Positions 53,297 through 62,809 of a DNA stretch of 64,000 nt are shown piece by piece. Position 1 is the stretch's first letter; each line of letters starts with the position of its first letter. The DNA comes from CAWEQO01 sp963811225. Its GTDB lineage: Bacteria; Chloroflexota; Anaerolineae; Anaerolineales; Anaerolineaceae. The notes beneath the pieces were generated by a model. It ran no database searches. It was not told the DNA's origin and worked only from the letters and a program-made list of their open reading frames with translations. Made by a program: the position numbers and the translations under genes. The stretch lies in the NCBI GenBank assembly GCA_963811225.1, contig CAWEQO010000005.1, positions 1 to 64,000 on the forward strand. Direction: 5' to 3'.

Positions 53297-55786
53297 CTAT
53301 TTTTGAGCCTGGTCTGGCAGCCAAACAGTAAATGAAGAGCCCTTTCCGGGCTCGCTTCTTGCTTCAATGGTCCCGCCGTGGCTGGTGATCATTTCTTGAC
53401 ATAATGCCAGACCAAGCCCAAACCCTGTATCGCGGGTGGTAAAGAAAGGATCGAAGATGTGAGGGAGGTCGTCCGGTTGGATCCCCTTTCCATTGTCGTC
53501 GAAGACAATTCCAATCCGATCCCTTTCTGGAACGCGCTGGATGGAAATCGACAGCTTTCCACCTTCCGGTTCCATGGCTTGAATGGCGTTATGGCTGATG
53601 TTAAAGAAAACCTGGCGCAGCTGGTCCGGCACGGCTCTCACTTGAATGTCCAATTCATCCATCAAAATTTGGAAAGCAACAGACTTGCGCTGGAGTTCCA
53701 GCTTGAGCATATTGCGCACATGTTCCAGTACACTCACTAAATCGACCGGCGCTGCGCCGCCCTCCGTCTTTGGGCGGTAGACTCCACGGAGCTGCGCCAC
53801 CATATCGGAGAGTCGCTCAATTTCTGACAGCCCGGTGTCGAGGTACTCTTGCAGGTCCTCCTGCAAATTCCCATCGTTTTGCAGGATGAACAGGCAGTTA
53901 CGGATGGTTTGGAGGGGGTTGTTCAGCTCGTGGGCCACAGATGCGACCATTCGCCCCATCGCCACCAGTTTTTCACTCTGCACCATCTGGGCGCGGATTT
54001 GCTTCTCTTGCTGAAGCGAGTTCTGCAAGGTTTCAACCAACTCGGCGTTGAGGATTGCGATCGAAGCCTGGGCGGCAAACGCTTGCAGTTGCTCGAGCAT
54101 CTCTTCGTTGAAGTAATTGCTCTCGTCGCTGTCGAGGTTTAAAAAGCCATAGACGCGATCCTCTGCAATGAGCGGTGAGGAGGCATATGAGCGGATCCAC
54201 TCGCTCCCCGGCGCGCTCACCCAATACGGTTGTTGGGTCGTGTCGGACACCAGGAAAGGTTGGCGAGTTTCCAGGCATGTTTGGAAGAGAGAGTACCTCT
54301 CCAATGGGGCGTGAAAGTTCTTAACGGTTTCATGGAAACTGCCGCGGCGTTCGTATCCGAGATGAGAAACGACACGCAATTCGTTCCCTTCAATGATCAT
54401 AATATTGGCCGCACGGCATGGAAGCACTTGCGATACCTGCTGCAGGATGTGGTCGAGCAGATCGGACAGATTGAGGCTGCTGTTGATGGCGTTCGCCGAC
54501 TGCAGCAGGGCTTTAGCAAGTTGGTGCTGTTTGCGCTCGTTTTGGAACAGGCGCGCATTCTGTAAAGCCACGGTCACCCAGTTGGCGGCAGATTCCAGCA
54601 ATTCGTGCTCCGAGGACTGCATGTCCTCCGCCGAAAGATAGTGGGCGCAAAGCATCCCCATCAGCTCCCCGGCATGATTTAACGGCATGACCAGCAAATA
54701 CTTTTCCGGGAAATCGTGCAAAAAAGAGTTGGGGGCGAAATCTGAGTGGGTGAGCTGCAAGACAGCGCCTTGATACAGAGCAGGGTGCTGATGCAGTAAA
54801 ACTTCGGGAAAGCTTTGATTGGTGTAATAAAGGGCGTTTGCCCCAGAGGAAGCGACGGAAACCATATCGCCGGATTGATTCAGCAAGATCGTAAAGGTGC
54901 TCGCGGACAGAATCTCACGCAGGCTCTGCGTCACCTGGTTGAGAACTTCATTGGTCTGCAAGCTGGAGACCATCGCCAGCCCGATCATGTTCAACGCCAG
55001 CAGCTGGCGGGTGTAGCGGCTGAGCTGCTCGTTGGCCCTGGTCTTTTCACTGATGTCGTTGCCAATGATCTGGACGGCGCGTTCTCCCCTGTCGTTGAAT
55101 GGAATGATCACGAGGCCGATATCGAACAAGGCTCCATCCTCACGCAGCCACCGTTCCTCGCTCATCACCGGCATGAAGCCTTCGTGCTCCATGTGTTCCA
55201 TGCGCTGCCGGATGTCTTCATGATCTTTGGGTTGGATGAAGTCGTACAACGACCGCCCGATGACTTTCTCCTGGCCGGCGGCCCCCAGCATCTTCAACCC
55301 ACTGGGGTTGATGTAGTGAATTTTGCCGTGCACGCAGATCAGGATCAAGCTCGGTGACAGGTTTAACAGCCGGCGATAATTGTGCTCGCTCTCTTGCAGG
55401 GCATTCCACGCCCTGCGGTCTTGCGTGGAGCTGGACATCGGCATCAGAACCACGAAGAACCGGCTGCCGCCCTCATCCATCGGCATTGCATCCAAGAAGA
55501 TGAGCGTGTCACTTTTTCCTGTCCGGATGCGGGCCGTTCCTGCCCAGGGCTTGCCGGCGCTTATTTTTTGTAAAATTTCGTGAATGGTCTGGAGATCGAG
55601 GATGAGCGATTGGAAGCGGTAGGCGTCCTCCGGTTGGGGCGGCCCGACGAACGCTTGGAATGCTGGGTTGTGGTAGAGGCAGCTGCCCTCGCGATCAAAA
55701 ATTGCCAGCGCACTGAACTGGTTTTCAATGATGGGGGTAAGGTTGTAAATGCTGTCGGATCTTGTAGAGAGGATATGCCTTACCAA
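53297..55786 (-). CDS. PAS/GAF sensor histidine kinase
   Basis: 829 residues without membrane helices, so probably cytoplasmic. Order: N-terminal PAS-like (about 20-115), PAS with PAC (about 135-250, FIQPKDHEDIRQRM), two GAF domains (about 270-410 and 430-575), short coiled coil, HisKA with H619 (SVAHELNNPLQ), and HATPase_c (N-box NISHNAIQAM, G1 DDNGKGI, F FDPFFTT, G2 GFGLGLA). It autophosphorylates H619 and should signal to the adjacent receiver. The start is TTG at 55786, the only candidate giving the full PAS. Confidence 0.9.
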   Translation of the reverse strand: MVRHILSTRSDSIYNLTPIIENQFSALAIFDREGSCLYHNPAFQAFVGPPQPEDAYRFQSLILDLQTIHEILQKISAGKPWAGTARIRTGKSDTLIFLDAMPMDEGGSRFFVVLMPMSSSTQDRRAWNALQESEHNYRRLLNLSPSLILICVHGKIHYINPSGLKMLGAAGQEKVIGRSLYDFIQPKDHEDIRQRMEHMEHEGFMPVMSEERWLREDGALFDIGLVIIPFNDRGERAVQIIGNDISEKTRANEQLSRYTRQLLALNMIGLAMVSSLQTNEVLNQVTQSLREILSASTFTILLNQSGDMVSVASSGANALYYTNQSFPEVLLHQHPALYQGAVLQLTHSDFAPNSFLHDFPEKYLLVMPLNHAGELMGMLCAHYLSAEDMQSSEHELLESAANWVTVALQNARLFQNERKQHQLAKALLQSANAINSSLNLSDLLDHILQQVSQVLPCRAANIMIIEGNELRVVSHLGYERRGSFHETVKNFHAPLERYSLFQTCLETRQPFLVSDTTQQPYWVSAPGSEWIRSYASSPLIAEDRVYGFLNLDSDESNYFNEEMLEQLQAFAAQASIAILNAELVETLQNSLQQEKQIRAQMVQSEKLVAMGRMVASVAHELNNPLQTIRNCLFILQNDGNLQEDLQEYLDTGLSEIERLSDMVAQLRGVYRPKTEGGAAPVDLVSVLEHVRNMLKLELQRKSVAFQILMDELDIQVRAVPDQLRQVFFNISHNAIQAMEPEGGKLSISIQRVPERDRIGIVFDDNGKGIQPDDLPHIFDPFFTTRDTGFGLGLALCQEMITSHGGTIEARSEPGKGSSFTVWLPDQAQK

Positions 55787-55944
55787 TGGATATGCCTCAG
55801 TTCATTTGGGGTCAGGATTGCGACCGTCATCGTGCGTGGGAAATTATTTTATCATACATCTTGAATGCTCTTTTAGACGCAAGCTGCATACCCGAAAAAC
55901 GGGTACAATAACGCGGCAAGAAAAACTTGTTCGAGAGGTGAGAG

Positions 55945-57012
55945 ATGCAAAATGTACTCGTGACGGGGGGAGCAGGCTTTATCGGCTCGAACTTTGTCCA
56001 TTACTTACTGGAAGCGGAACCGGATGTAAAAGTGGTCGACCTGGACAAGCTGACTTACGCCGGCAGCCTCGAAAACCTGGCCGACCTGCCGGACCCCAGC
56101 CGGCACCATTTCGTCAAGGGCGACATCTGCGACCTGGCTCTGCTGGAGCAGCTTTTCGAGGAACACCAGATCGACACCGTCGTGCATTTTGCCGCCGAGA
56201 CGCACGTGGATCGCTCGATCCAGGGGCCGGGTGAGTTTGTCCAGACCAACGTGGTCGGCACGTTCACGCTGTTAGAGGTCGCGCGCAAGTTTTGGCCTGC
56301 CGGCAAGGCAGAGGGCAAACGCTTCCACCACGTCTCCACCGACGAGGTGTACGGCGCCCTGCGCCCCGGCGATCCTTCCTGGACGGAAGACACCCCTTAC
56401 GCGCCCAGCTCACCTTATTCTGCCTCAAAAGCTTCCAGCGATCACCTGGTGCGGGCCTACCATCACACCTATGGCTTGCCGGTGACCATCACCAACTGTT
56501 CCAACAATTACGGTCCGTATCAGTTTCCGGAGAAGCTGATTCCGCTGATCATTTTGAATGCCGTGGACGGCAAAGCTCTGCCGGTCTACGGGGATGGGCA
56601 GCAGGTGCGGGATTGGCTGTACGTGGAGGACCACTGCGAAGCGATCCACCTGGTGGTGAAGAAGGGCCGAACAGGGGAGACCTACAATATCGGCGGGAAC
56701 AACCAGCCGGCCAACCTGGAAATCATCCGGCAAGTCTGCAGCCTGCTGGATGAGAGCCTGCCCGACTCGGCGCACACCCCGCACGAGAAGCTGATCCAAT
56801 TCGTGAACGACCGCCCCGGCCATGACCGGCGCTATGATATCAACATCGCTAAGATCCAGCAGGAATTGGGATGGGAGCCGCGCCAATCTTTGGGGAGCGG
56901 CTTGCAGAGGACGGTTGCGTGGTACCTGGGGCACCCCGAGTGGGTGGAGAAAGCCCGGCAGCAGCAGGATTACCAGCGCTGGATGCAGGATAACTACGAG
57001 AAACGCAGCTGA
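55945..57012 (+). CDS. rfbB: dTDP-glucose 4,6-dehydratase
   Basis: 355 residues. NAD fold VTGGAGFIGSNFV (6-18), VHFAAETHVDRSI, catalytic STDEVYG and Y-x3-K in SPYSASKASSDH, NCSNNYGPYQFPEKLIPL, and RPGHDRRYDI are the RmlB signatures. It converts dTDP-glucose to dTDP-4-keto-6-deoxyglucose. ATG with GAGAGGTGAGAG upstream. rmlA/C/D are not adjacent. A TACAAT element about 36 nt upstream of the start may be the -10. Confidence 0.95.
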   Translation: MQNVLVTGGAGFIGSNFVHYLLEAEPDVKVVDLDKLTYAGSLENLADLPDPSRHHFVKGDICDLALLEQLFEEHQIDTVVHFAAETHVDRSIQGPGEFVQTNVVGTFTLLEVARKFWPAGKAEGKRFHHVSTDEVYGALRPGDPSWTEDTPYAPSSPYSASKASSDHLVRAYHHTYGLPVTITNCSNNYGPYQFPEKLIPLIILNAVDGKALPVYGDGQQVRDWLYVEDHCEAIHLVVKKGRTGETYNIGGNNQPANLEIIRQVCSLLDESLPDSAHTPHEKLIQFVNDRPGHDRRYDINIAKIQQELGWEPRQSLGSGLQRTVAWYLGHPEWVEKARQQQDYQRWMQDNYEKRS

Positions 57013-57020
57013 GGTTAAGT

Positions 57021-57665
57021 CTAGCCGGTTTTGATCGCGATCAGCATGCCATCCCCCGCAGGGAAGATGGTCGCCATGAGCCTGGGATCGTTGGCGACGC
57101 TCCGATTGAACGCGCGGATGGCTTCGGTGTTGGCGTCGCGCTGGTGTGGATCGGTGATGCTGCCGTGATAGAAGGCGTTATGGGCAGCCAGCACACCGCC
57201 CTCTTCCAGGTTTTCCACGGCCCAGTCGAGGTAACTGCCGTAGGAAGTTTTATCGGCGTCGATGAAGACGAAATCGAAGGGGCCCTCGTCCGCCAGATCG
57301 GACAGCAGTTGGGTGGCTTCACCGATCCGAATCCCGACCCGATCGGCAACCCCGGCCCGCTCGAAGTTCTCCTGGGCGATTCGAGCGTGATAGGGGTCTT
57401 TCTCCAGGGTGATCAGCTTGCCGCCCGGAGCCAATCCTCGGGCGATGCACAGCCCGCTGTAGCCGCCCAGGGTTCCAATTTCAACCGCCCTGACTGCGCC
57501 GCTCACCCTCACCAGGAACTGTAAGAACTTACCCTCCTCCGGCTTGACCATGATCGTGGGCAGGCCGCTGCGCTGAATGCTTTCCAGCGTTGCGCGCAGA
57601 TCTTCATCCTGCTGGGCGAATAAGTCGGTAATGTAACTGCTCAGTAGATCGTTATAGACTGTCAT
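57021..57665 (-). CDS. SAM-dependent O-methyltransferase (COMT-like)
   Basis: 214 residues of the cation-dependent caffeoyl-CoA/catechol O-methyltransferase family. Motif I EIGTLGGYSGLCIA, acidic loop ITLEKDPYHARIA, and the metal ligands in FVFIDADKTSY ... VLAAHNAFYHG, where the usual DN is HN. The family methylates small phenolics. It begins 24 nt after the P450 stop on the same strand, so the two may modify one secondary metabolite. Confidence 0.87.
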   Translation of the reverse strand: MTVYNDLLSSYITDLFAQQDEDLRATLESIQRSGLPTIMVKPEEGKFLQFLVRVSGAVRAVEIGTLGGYSGLCIARGLAPGGKLITLEKDPYHARIAQENFERAGVADRVGIRIGEATQLLSDLADEGPFDFVFIDADKTSYGSYLDWAVENLEEGGVLAAHNAFYHGSITDPHQRDANTEAIRAFNRSVANDPRLMATIFPAGDGMLIAIKTG

Positions 57666-57689
57666 CGATACCTCCTTCTTGTTTCGAAT

Positions 57690-59033
57690 TCATTTCTTTT
57701 TCAATCGCATCCAGACGCCATCCCTTGGCCGCAAGGTGACCGTGGGCTGTGGAACGGCGGGGTAACCCGGCGCTAATTCCAACCGGTAGCGCTGGGCGAC
57801 CATCGCCAGCACGATTTGCGTTTCCAGCAGAGCAAATTGAAAGCCGATGCACTTGTGCGGGCCGCCTCCAAAGGGGAAGTAAGCGTAGTCGGGGCGGCCA
57901 TCTGAACGCCCGGTCGTGAAACGCTCGGGATCGAAGCCTTCGGGGTTCTCCCAAAGATCGGGATGGCGGTGGGTCACATAAGGGCTCATGAAAACGATGC
58001 TCCCGGCGGGAATCTGGGCGTCATCGATGGTGTCGTTCTCGGCGGCTGTGCGCGGGATCAGCCAGGCCGGTGGGTAAAGCCGTAAGGATTCCTGGATCAC
58101 CATTTGACTGTAGGGCAGCTCCGGCAAGTCTTGCAGCTCCGGCAGATTGCCGCTCAAGCGGCCGGAAAGCTCCTCATGCAGCGCGCGCTCGACCTGCGGG
58201 TGCCTGGAAAGCAGATGCCAGGTCCAGGAGAGGGTCGTTGCGGTGGTCTCGTGGCCGGCCAGGATCAGGGTGGCCACCTCGTCGCGCAGCTGCGCATCGG
58301 TCATGGTGGAGCCTTCGTCTGTCGTCTGGATCAATGTGGACAGCAGATCATTCCGGTCGATGTTCAAGCGCCGCCGCTCGGCGATGGTGGAGTAGACGAT
58401 CCGGTCGAGGGCGGCCAGGGCGCGGCGGTAAGCAGTATCCCTGGCGGTTGGCAAGATGGCGGGGAGGTAGAAGGGGTTGGAAACGCGGTTGTGGAGCTGC
58501 TTGAGCAGCACGTCCATGGTCTCGCGCGTCTCTGCGGCCTTCTTCCCCAGGTCGACACTGTACAAGGCCCGCCCGATGATGCTCAGGGTCAGGCGCATCA
58601 TCTCGGCATGGATGTCGATGGGCCGGCCGCTTTCGGCAAGGGCGTCCCAATCCTGGAGCATTTCTGAGACCGCTGCAATCATCACCGGCGCCAGCGCATC
58701 CAAGCGGCGATGGTGAAATGCCGGCTGGACCAGCCTGCGCTGGCGCAGCCAGAAATCCCCCTCGCTGGTCAGCAGCCCTTTACCCAGAATGGGCTCGAGC
58801 CGGTCGTAAGGCTGGCCTTTTGGGTAGCGCTTGTAGTGATCCACCAGCACATGTTTGATGGCATCGGGTCGGCTGAGCAGGAAGACATTCTTCCACATCA
58901 GGCGGAAGTGGGCCACATCGCCAAGGTCACGGCGCAAGCGCAGCAAGAAGCCCAGCCGGTCGCGCTGGAACTGGCGCAAGCTGCCGAAGACCGGTTCACC
59001 GGTCAGGCTCGGAACGTTTGCAATTGCCCCCAT
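57690..59033 (-). CDS. Cytochrome P450
   Basis: 447 residues from ATG 59033; longer in-frame starts would overlap the preceding gene. I-helix AGHETTATTL, K-helix ESLR, PERF region FDPERF and heme loop FPFGGGPHKCIGF with ligand C395. No membrane anchor or fused reductase, so it needs a ferredoxin partner not seen here. It resembles the CYP102/CYP110-like group in overall pattern, but the substrate is unknown. Indicates oxygen use at least at times. Confidence 0.95.
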   Translation of the reverse strand: MGAIANVPSLTGEPVFGSLRQFQRDRLGFLLRLRRDLGDVAHFRLMWKNVFLLSRPDAIKHVLVDHYKRYPKGQPYDRLEPILGKGLLTSEGDFWLRQRRLVQPAFHHRRLDALAPVMIAAVSEMLQDWDALAESGRPIDIHAEMMRLTLSIIGRALYSVDLGKKAAETRETMDVLLKQLHNRVSNPFYLPAILPTARDTAYRRALAALDRIVYSTIAERRRLNIDRNDLLSTLIQTTDEGSTMTDAQLRDEVATLILAGHETTATTLSWTWHLLSRHPQVERALHEELSGRLSGNLPELQDLPELPYSQMVIQESLRLYPPAWLIPRTAAENDTIDDAQIPAGSIVFMSPYVTHRHPDLWENPEGFDPERFTTGRSDGRPDYAYFPFGGGPHKCIGFQFALLETQIVLAMVAQRYRLELAPGYPAVPQPTVTLRPRDGVWMRLKKK

Positions 59034-59076
59034 ACCCCTCTTTTCTGATTCCACTTCGGATTGCACTTGCAGCCGG

Positions 59077-59974
59077 CTACTCGAACAACTCCTTGGCGAC
59101 CCGATAGGTTTGCACGTGGGCCTCGACCGTGCGCTCAATGGGCCGGGCGTAGCCGCCGCCGAGGGTCAGGCAGACCGGGATGCCCCTGCGGCGGCACTCG
59201 CTCAGCACCAGCCGGTCGCGGGCTTCCAAGCCTGCCAGGGTCAGCGACAAGCGTCCCAGGCGATCCTCGCTGAGGGGATCGACCCCGGCCTGATAGATGA
59301 CGATGTCGGGCCGGAAGGCAAACACCTGGGGCAGCGACTGCTCCAGGGCGGCCATGTACTCCTGGTCGCCGGCGTTATCCGCCAGGCCGACGTCGAGGGT
59401 GGAGGCGACTTTGCGGAAGGGGAAGTTCTTTTGCCCGTGCATGCTGAAGGTGAACACCTCCGGACGTCCGCCGAGGATGGCGGCGTCGCCGTTGCCTTGA
59501 TGCACGTCCAGGTCGATCACACCGGCGCGGTCGATGCTGCGTTCTTGCAGCAGGTTCAGGATTACCACGGCAATGTCGTTGAACACGCAGAAACCTTGCC
59601 CGGCATCGGCCATGGCGTGATGCGTGCCTCCGGCCAGGTTGCCGGAAAAACCGCTTTCCAGGGCTTCAGCGGCGGCGCACAGCGAACCGCCTACTGCCGC
59701 CAGGGAACGCTGCACCAGGTCGAAGCTCCATGGCAGCCCGATCTGGCGCATGACTTTTCGGGTCGATGGAGCCGGTGTAGATGGCGTCGAAATATTCGGG
59801 AGTGTGGGCTAGCGTAACGGCCTCACGTGTCGCCAGCGGCGATGGGAGCAGCTCCTGCGGCGACAGGATGCCTTGCGCCAGCAGCTGCTCGCGCAGCAGG
59901 GCGTATTTCAGCGCCGGGAAGCGGTGATCCTCGGGCAGGTTAAATGTATAGAAATCTGAGTAAAAGACTTTCAA
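59077..59974 (-). pseudogene. Histone-deacetylase-family protein, split by a 1-nt frameshift
   Basis: Frame 1 from ATG 59974 encodes MKVFYSDFYTFNLPEDHRF through YTGSIDPK. The sequence then continues in another frame as MRQIGLPWSF and on to 59077. An AAAA run (59755-59758, minus strand) where AAA restores the frame explains the split. The remainder retains GTHHAMADAGQGFCVFNDIAV, zinc ligands in IDLDVHQGNGD and GVDPLSEDRLG, and GGGY. The joined protein of about 298 residues would be an active amidohydrolase (acetylpolyamine or acetyl-lysine type). Confidence 0.8.
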
Positions 59975-60069
59975 AAAAGCTCCACCCCCTCAGGATTCTT
60001 CCATTCGGCGCGGCTGTTTCAGCGGTGGCGCGATAACACCACCACCGAACAACTGCGCTGCTCTCTTTA

Positions 60070-60705
60070 TTATAGCGTAACCCACCCGAGCCGGGCTCCC
60101 ATCCTGACCGCCTCGGTGCGGTTACTGACCCCCAGCTTGGAATAAATGGAAGCGATATGGTATTTCACGGTATTTTCGCTGATGCCCAGTTTCAGGGCAA
60201 TCTGCTTGTTGCTCAGGCCTTGGGCCACCTGCTGCAGCACCTCCGTCTCCCGCTCGGTCAGCGTCTCGACGAGCCCGGCGCCTTCCTCCACTTGCCAGGT
60301 AGGGCGGCGTTTGCCCAGCGCCCTGGCGACCAGTGCGGGAGCGCCGACCCATAAGCCGGCATGGAGCGCCTGGATGGCGGCCAACAGCTCTTCGGGGGAG
60401 GAGTCCAGCGGCAGCAGCCCCCAGGTGAAGCGCGAGTCCAGCAGGGAGCCGATTTGATCGCTGGCCGGCTCGCTCGCCAGGAGCAGTACAGGCGCTTCGG
60501 TTTCTGGAAGCGGGAGGGGCTGCGTTTCCCAGATCGCCAGAACGATGACGCCGGTTGAAGCAGGCAGCTCCCCCAACTCTTCCAGGGAAGCTGCCTGAGC
60601 GGTAACGACGATCGATGGGATGGATTGCAAGACGGAACCCAGCCCCAGCCGCAAGGTCGGCGAGGGAGAGACGACGGCCACGCCGATCGGATCAGGCGAG
60701 CTCAC
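60070..60705 (-). CDS. LuxR-type transcription regulator with degenerate receiver
   Basis: 211 residues from GTG 60705, overlapping the protease gene by 14 nt. C-terminal LuxR helix-turn-helix LTERETEVLQQVAQGLSNKQIALKLGISENTVKYH (about 150-205) is standard. The N-terminal half has the length and strand pattern of a NarL receiver, but the acidic pair is SPSP and the phosphoacceptor position reads VLAIWE, so no phosphorylation is expected. It probably senses another signal, perhaps through its coupled HtrA-like partner. Confidence 0.85.
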   Translation of the reverse strand: MSSPDPIGVAVVSPSPTLRLGLGSVLQSIPSIVVTAQAASLEELGELPASTGVIVLAIWETQPLPLPETEAPVLLLASEPASDQIGSLLDSRFTWGLLPLDSSPEELLAAIQALHAGLWVGAPALVARALGKRRPTWQVEEGAGLVETLTERETEVLQQVAQGLSNKQIALKLGISENTVKYHIASIYSKLGVSNRTEAVRMGARLGWVTL

Positions 60706-61609
60706 CGACCGTCACCTGGGCGATCACTTTTGCGCCGCCTCGCAGGATCTCCACCTGCAGCGGCTGCTCAATGGATTCGCTGCCCAGGTGGCTTTGCAGG
60801 TCTTCATGGTCGTTGACCGGCTGCCCGGCAATCCCAACGATGATGTCACCGACCATCCAACCGGCCCGGTCGGCAGGCGCACCGGGGGCTAGCCCGACCA
60901 GCAGCAGCCCGGTCTTTTGCTCGTGCCCGAGCGCCTGAGCCTGCGCCTCGGAAAGGCTGACGGTCTGGCTGCGGATGCCCAGGTAACCCAGGCGGATGTG
61001 GCCGTGAGCAGCCAGGCTGGCGGCGGCCTGCCAGGCCACCCGGGCGGGGATGGTGATCAGACTGCCGGCGGAAAGCCCGGAGGTGTTCAAGCCGAGCACC
61101 TGGCCGCTTGCATCGACCAGTGCACCGCCCGAAAAGCCGGGGTAGGGGATGGCGTCGCTGCGGAGAAACTGTTCCAGCAGGCTGCCGCGCCCAATGCGAA
61201 CCGGCCCACCGACAGCGCTGATCACGCCCATGCTGGCCTGGATGCCGCCGCGGTCCGGGCGGCCTAACGCCAGGGCAATCTGCCCGACCTGCGGCGCGGT
61301 TTGCACCACCTGGGCCGCTTCCGCTTCGGCGTCCTGCAGCCGCAGCAGGGCAATATCCCGGCCCGGGTCGCGCCCGGCGATGGCGGCGGAGACCATCCGG
61401 TCATCCGGCAAAACCACCTGAATGTCCTCTTCGCGCTCCAGGATGTGATCGGCTGTCAGGATCAAGTCTGGGGCATAGGCGATGCCGCTGCCCGGCTGCC
61501 GGCGGCGAGCATTGACCATGACGATGGACCTGGCTCCGCGTTCGACTGCCGCGACCAACAAATTTGAAAAAGCTTCCAGATCGTTTTGACCTGTGGATGC
61601 TGCACTCAT
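60692..61609 (-). CDS. HtrA-like S1C serine protease with PDZ domain, no signal peptide
   Basis: 305 residues from ATG 61609 (AAGGAGGT 5 nt upstream). Trypsin-like triad: His in LTADHIL, Asp in RDIALLRL, Ser in YPGFSGGALV. One PDZ domain at about 210-300 (GYLGIRSQTVSL ... GAPADRAGWMVGDIIVGIAG). The N-terminus MSAASTGQNDLEAFSNLL has no signal or membrane helix, unlike DegP/DegS, so it appears cytoplasmic. Co-translated with the LuxR-type regulator, suggesting a protease-regulator pair. Confidence 0.86.
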   Translation of the reverse strand: MSAASTGQNDLEAFSNLLVAAVERGARSIVMVNARRRQPGSGIAYAPDLILTADHILEREEDIQVVLPDDRMVSAAIAGRDPGRDIALLRLQDAEAEAAQVVQTAPQVGQIALALGRPDRGGIQASMGVISAVGGPVRIGRGSLLEQFLRSDAIPYPGFSGGALVDASGQVLGLNTSGLSAGSLITIPARVAWQAAASLAAHGHIRLGYLGIRSQTVSLSEAQAQALGHEQKTGLLLVGLAPGAPADRAGWMVGDIIVGIAGQPVNDHEDLQSHLGSESIEQPLQVEILRGGAKVIAQVTVGELA

Positions 61610-61783
61610 CTCAACCTCCTTCACTATCATACCTGTTTTTGCGGCTGCTCCGGTAGGGGTACGGCACGAACGCCGGTCCGTGGAGCAGCCGTCCTATGAT
61701 TAACAGTGTAAGCGGTCGCGCCCGGGCTCGCATCTGTAAAACGGGTAGTTTTTGGATCGTAGGAATGGGGGGGGTAAAAAAGG

Positions 61784-61820
61784 TCAAGCGCCAGGGTGAG
61801 GGGGGCACCCGGGCGCTTGA
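61784..61820 (-). terminator. Terminator-like hairpin after the SpoU gene
   Basis: TCAAGCGCCAGGGTG pairs with CACCCGGGCGCTTGA over 15 bp with one mismatch; U-rich sequence follows on both sides. The rest of the 61610-61892 gap holds nothing recognised. Confidence 0.6.
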
Positions 61821-61892
61821 CTGCATATAATTTAACATTTTTTCGGACTGTTTTCAATCGATTTGTGTTGCATTTGCATTTCAAGCGGTTTA

Positions 61893-62544
61893 CTATTTGC
61901 TAACCGATCCAAACCGCAAGAAGTAGACCGCGATGCCGAAGGCAATCGAAACGTTCAGCGAGCGCTTGACGCCTTGCATCGGGATCGAGATGCGCCGGTC
62001 GCACAACTCCAGGATGCCCGGGTCTACACCCGAAACCTCATTGCCGACCGCCAGCAGAATCGGAGCGCCTTCCAGCTCGGAGGCCAGCTCGAACAAGCGA
62101 CCCGGCATCTGGGCCGCCTTCCAGCGCCCACAGGCGCATGCCCTGCTGCTTGCATTCCTGGGCCGCGGCGACTGCGTCCCAATGCAGCGTCCAGGGCACG
62201 GCGTATTCAGCCCCCAGGGCGGTCTTGCCCACCTTGGGATGGTCCGGCGCAGACGTGACGCCCGCCAGGTGGAGATGGCGCACTCCGGCTCCATCGGCCG
62301 TGCGGAACATGGCCCCCACGTTAAAACTGCTGCGGATGTTGTCCAGCAGGGCTTCCACCGCCGGTCCTTTCTGCGTGATGGGCGAGGCCTCCACGGCCAA
62401 GTCGGTGTAGGGGTTCTCGACACGCTGCAAGGGTCCGCTGCACTTCGGGCAGGTTTCGCGATCGGGTTGGCCGGGGCCAACCGGGAAACGGAAGCGGCAG
62501 GTGGGGCGCATGCAGCGCCGGATGAAGTGAACGGGCAGGCTCAT
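61893..62544 (-). pseudogene. SpoU/TrmH RNA 2'-O-methyltransferase, split by a 1-nt frameshift
   Basis: From ATG 62544 the frame encodes a Cys4 zinc-ribbon-like start (CMRPTC ... CPKC) and SpoU motif 1 (NIRSSFNVGAMFRTADG). Near 62095 the sequence shifts; the second frame gives FELASELEGAPILL, motif 2 AVGNEVSGVDPGIL and motif 3 SIPMQGVKRSLNVSIA. Removing one T from CTTGTTCGAG on the minus strand restores GSLFELASELEG. The joined protein is about 216 residues with all knot motifs. Error or recent inactivation cannot be told apart. Confidence 0.8.
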
Positions 62545-62678
62545 GGTGACGTTGTTATAACAGAGAAAGGGGTTAATGGAAAGAGAGGAGAGAATGGATA
62601 GGGGTTTGGCAGCAATCAAAGTTGCCTGCTGCTCTCCGCTCTCTATTGTCTGCTCTCTTCGTTATAATAAAAGGAGGT

Positions 62679-62765
62679 AACTGTTCAGGCAGTGGCGGTT
62701 TCCAAGGAAGGAGTGCCGCTGCAGCGGCGCTCCTTCCCTGGAAAACCGCCACTGCCTGAGCAGTT
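62679..62765. repeat. Palindrome upstream of the ROK kinase gene
   Basis: 87 nt folding into an imperfect ~43-bp stem centred on GCTGCAGC, with three substitutions and one indel between arms. Its ends (GTAACTGTTCAGGCAGTGG and CCACTGCCTGAGCAGTT) match those of 21470-21561. It lies between divergent genes. Confidence 0.82.
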
Positions 62766-62809
62766 GACAAAAGGAGATCATTCACTGCCATTGAAAAGGA
62801 GCGCAAAAC

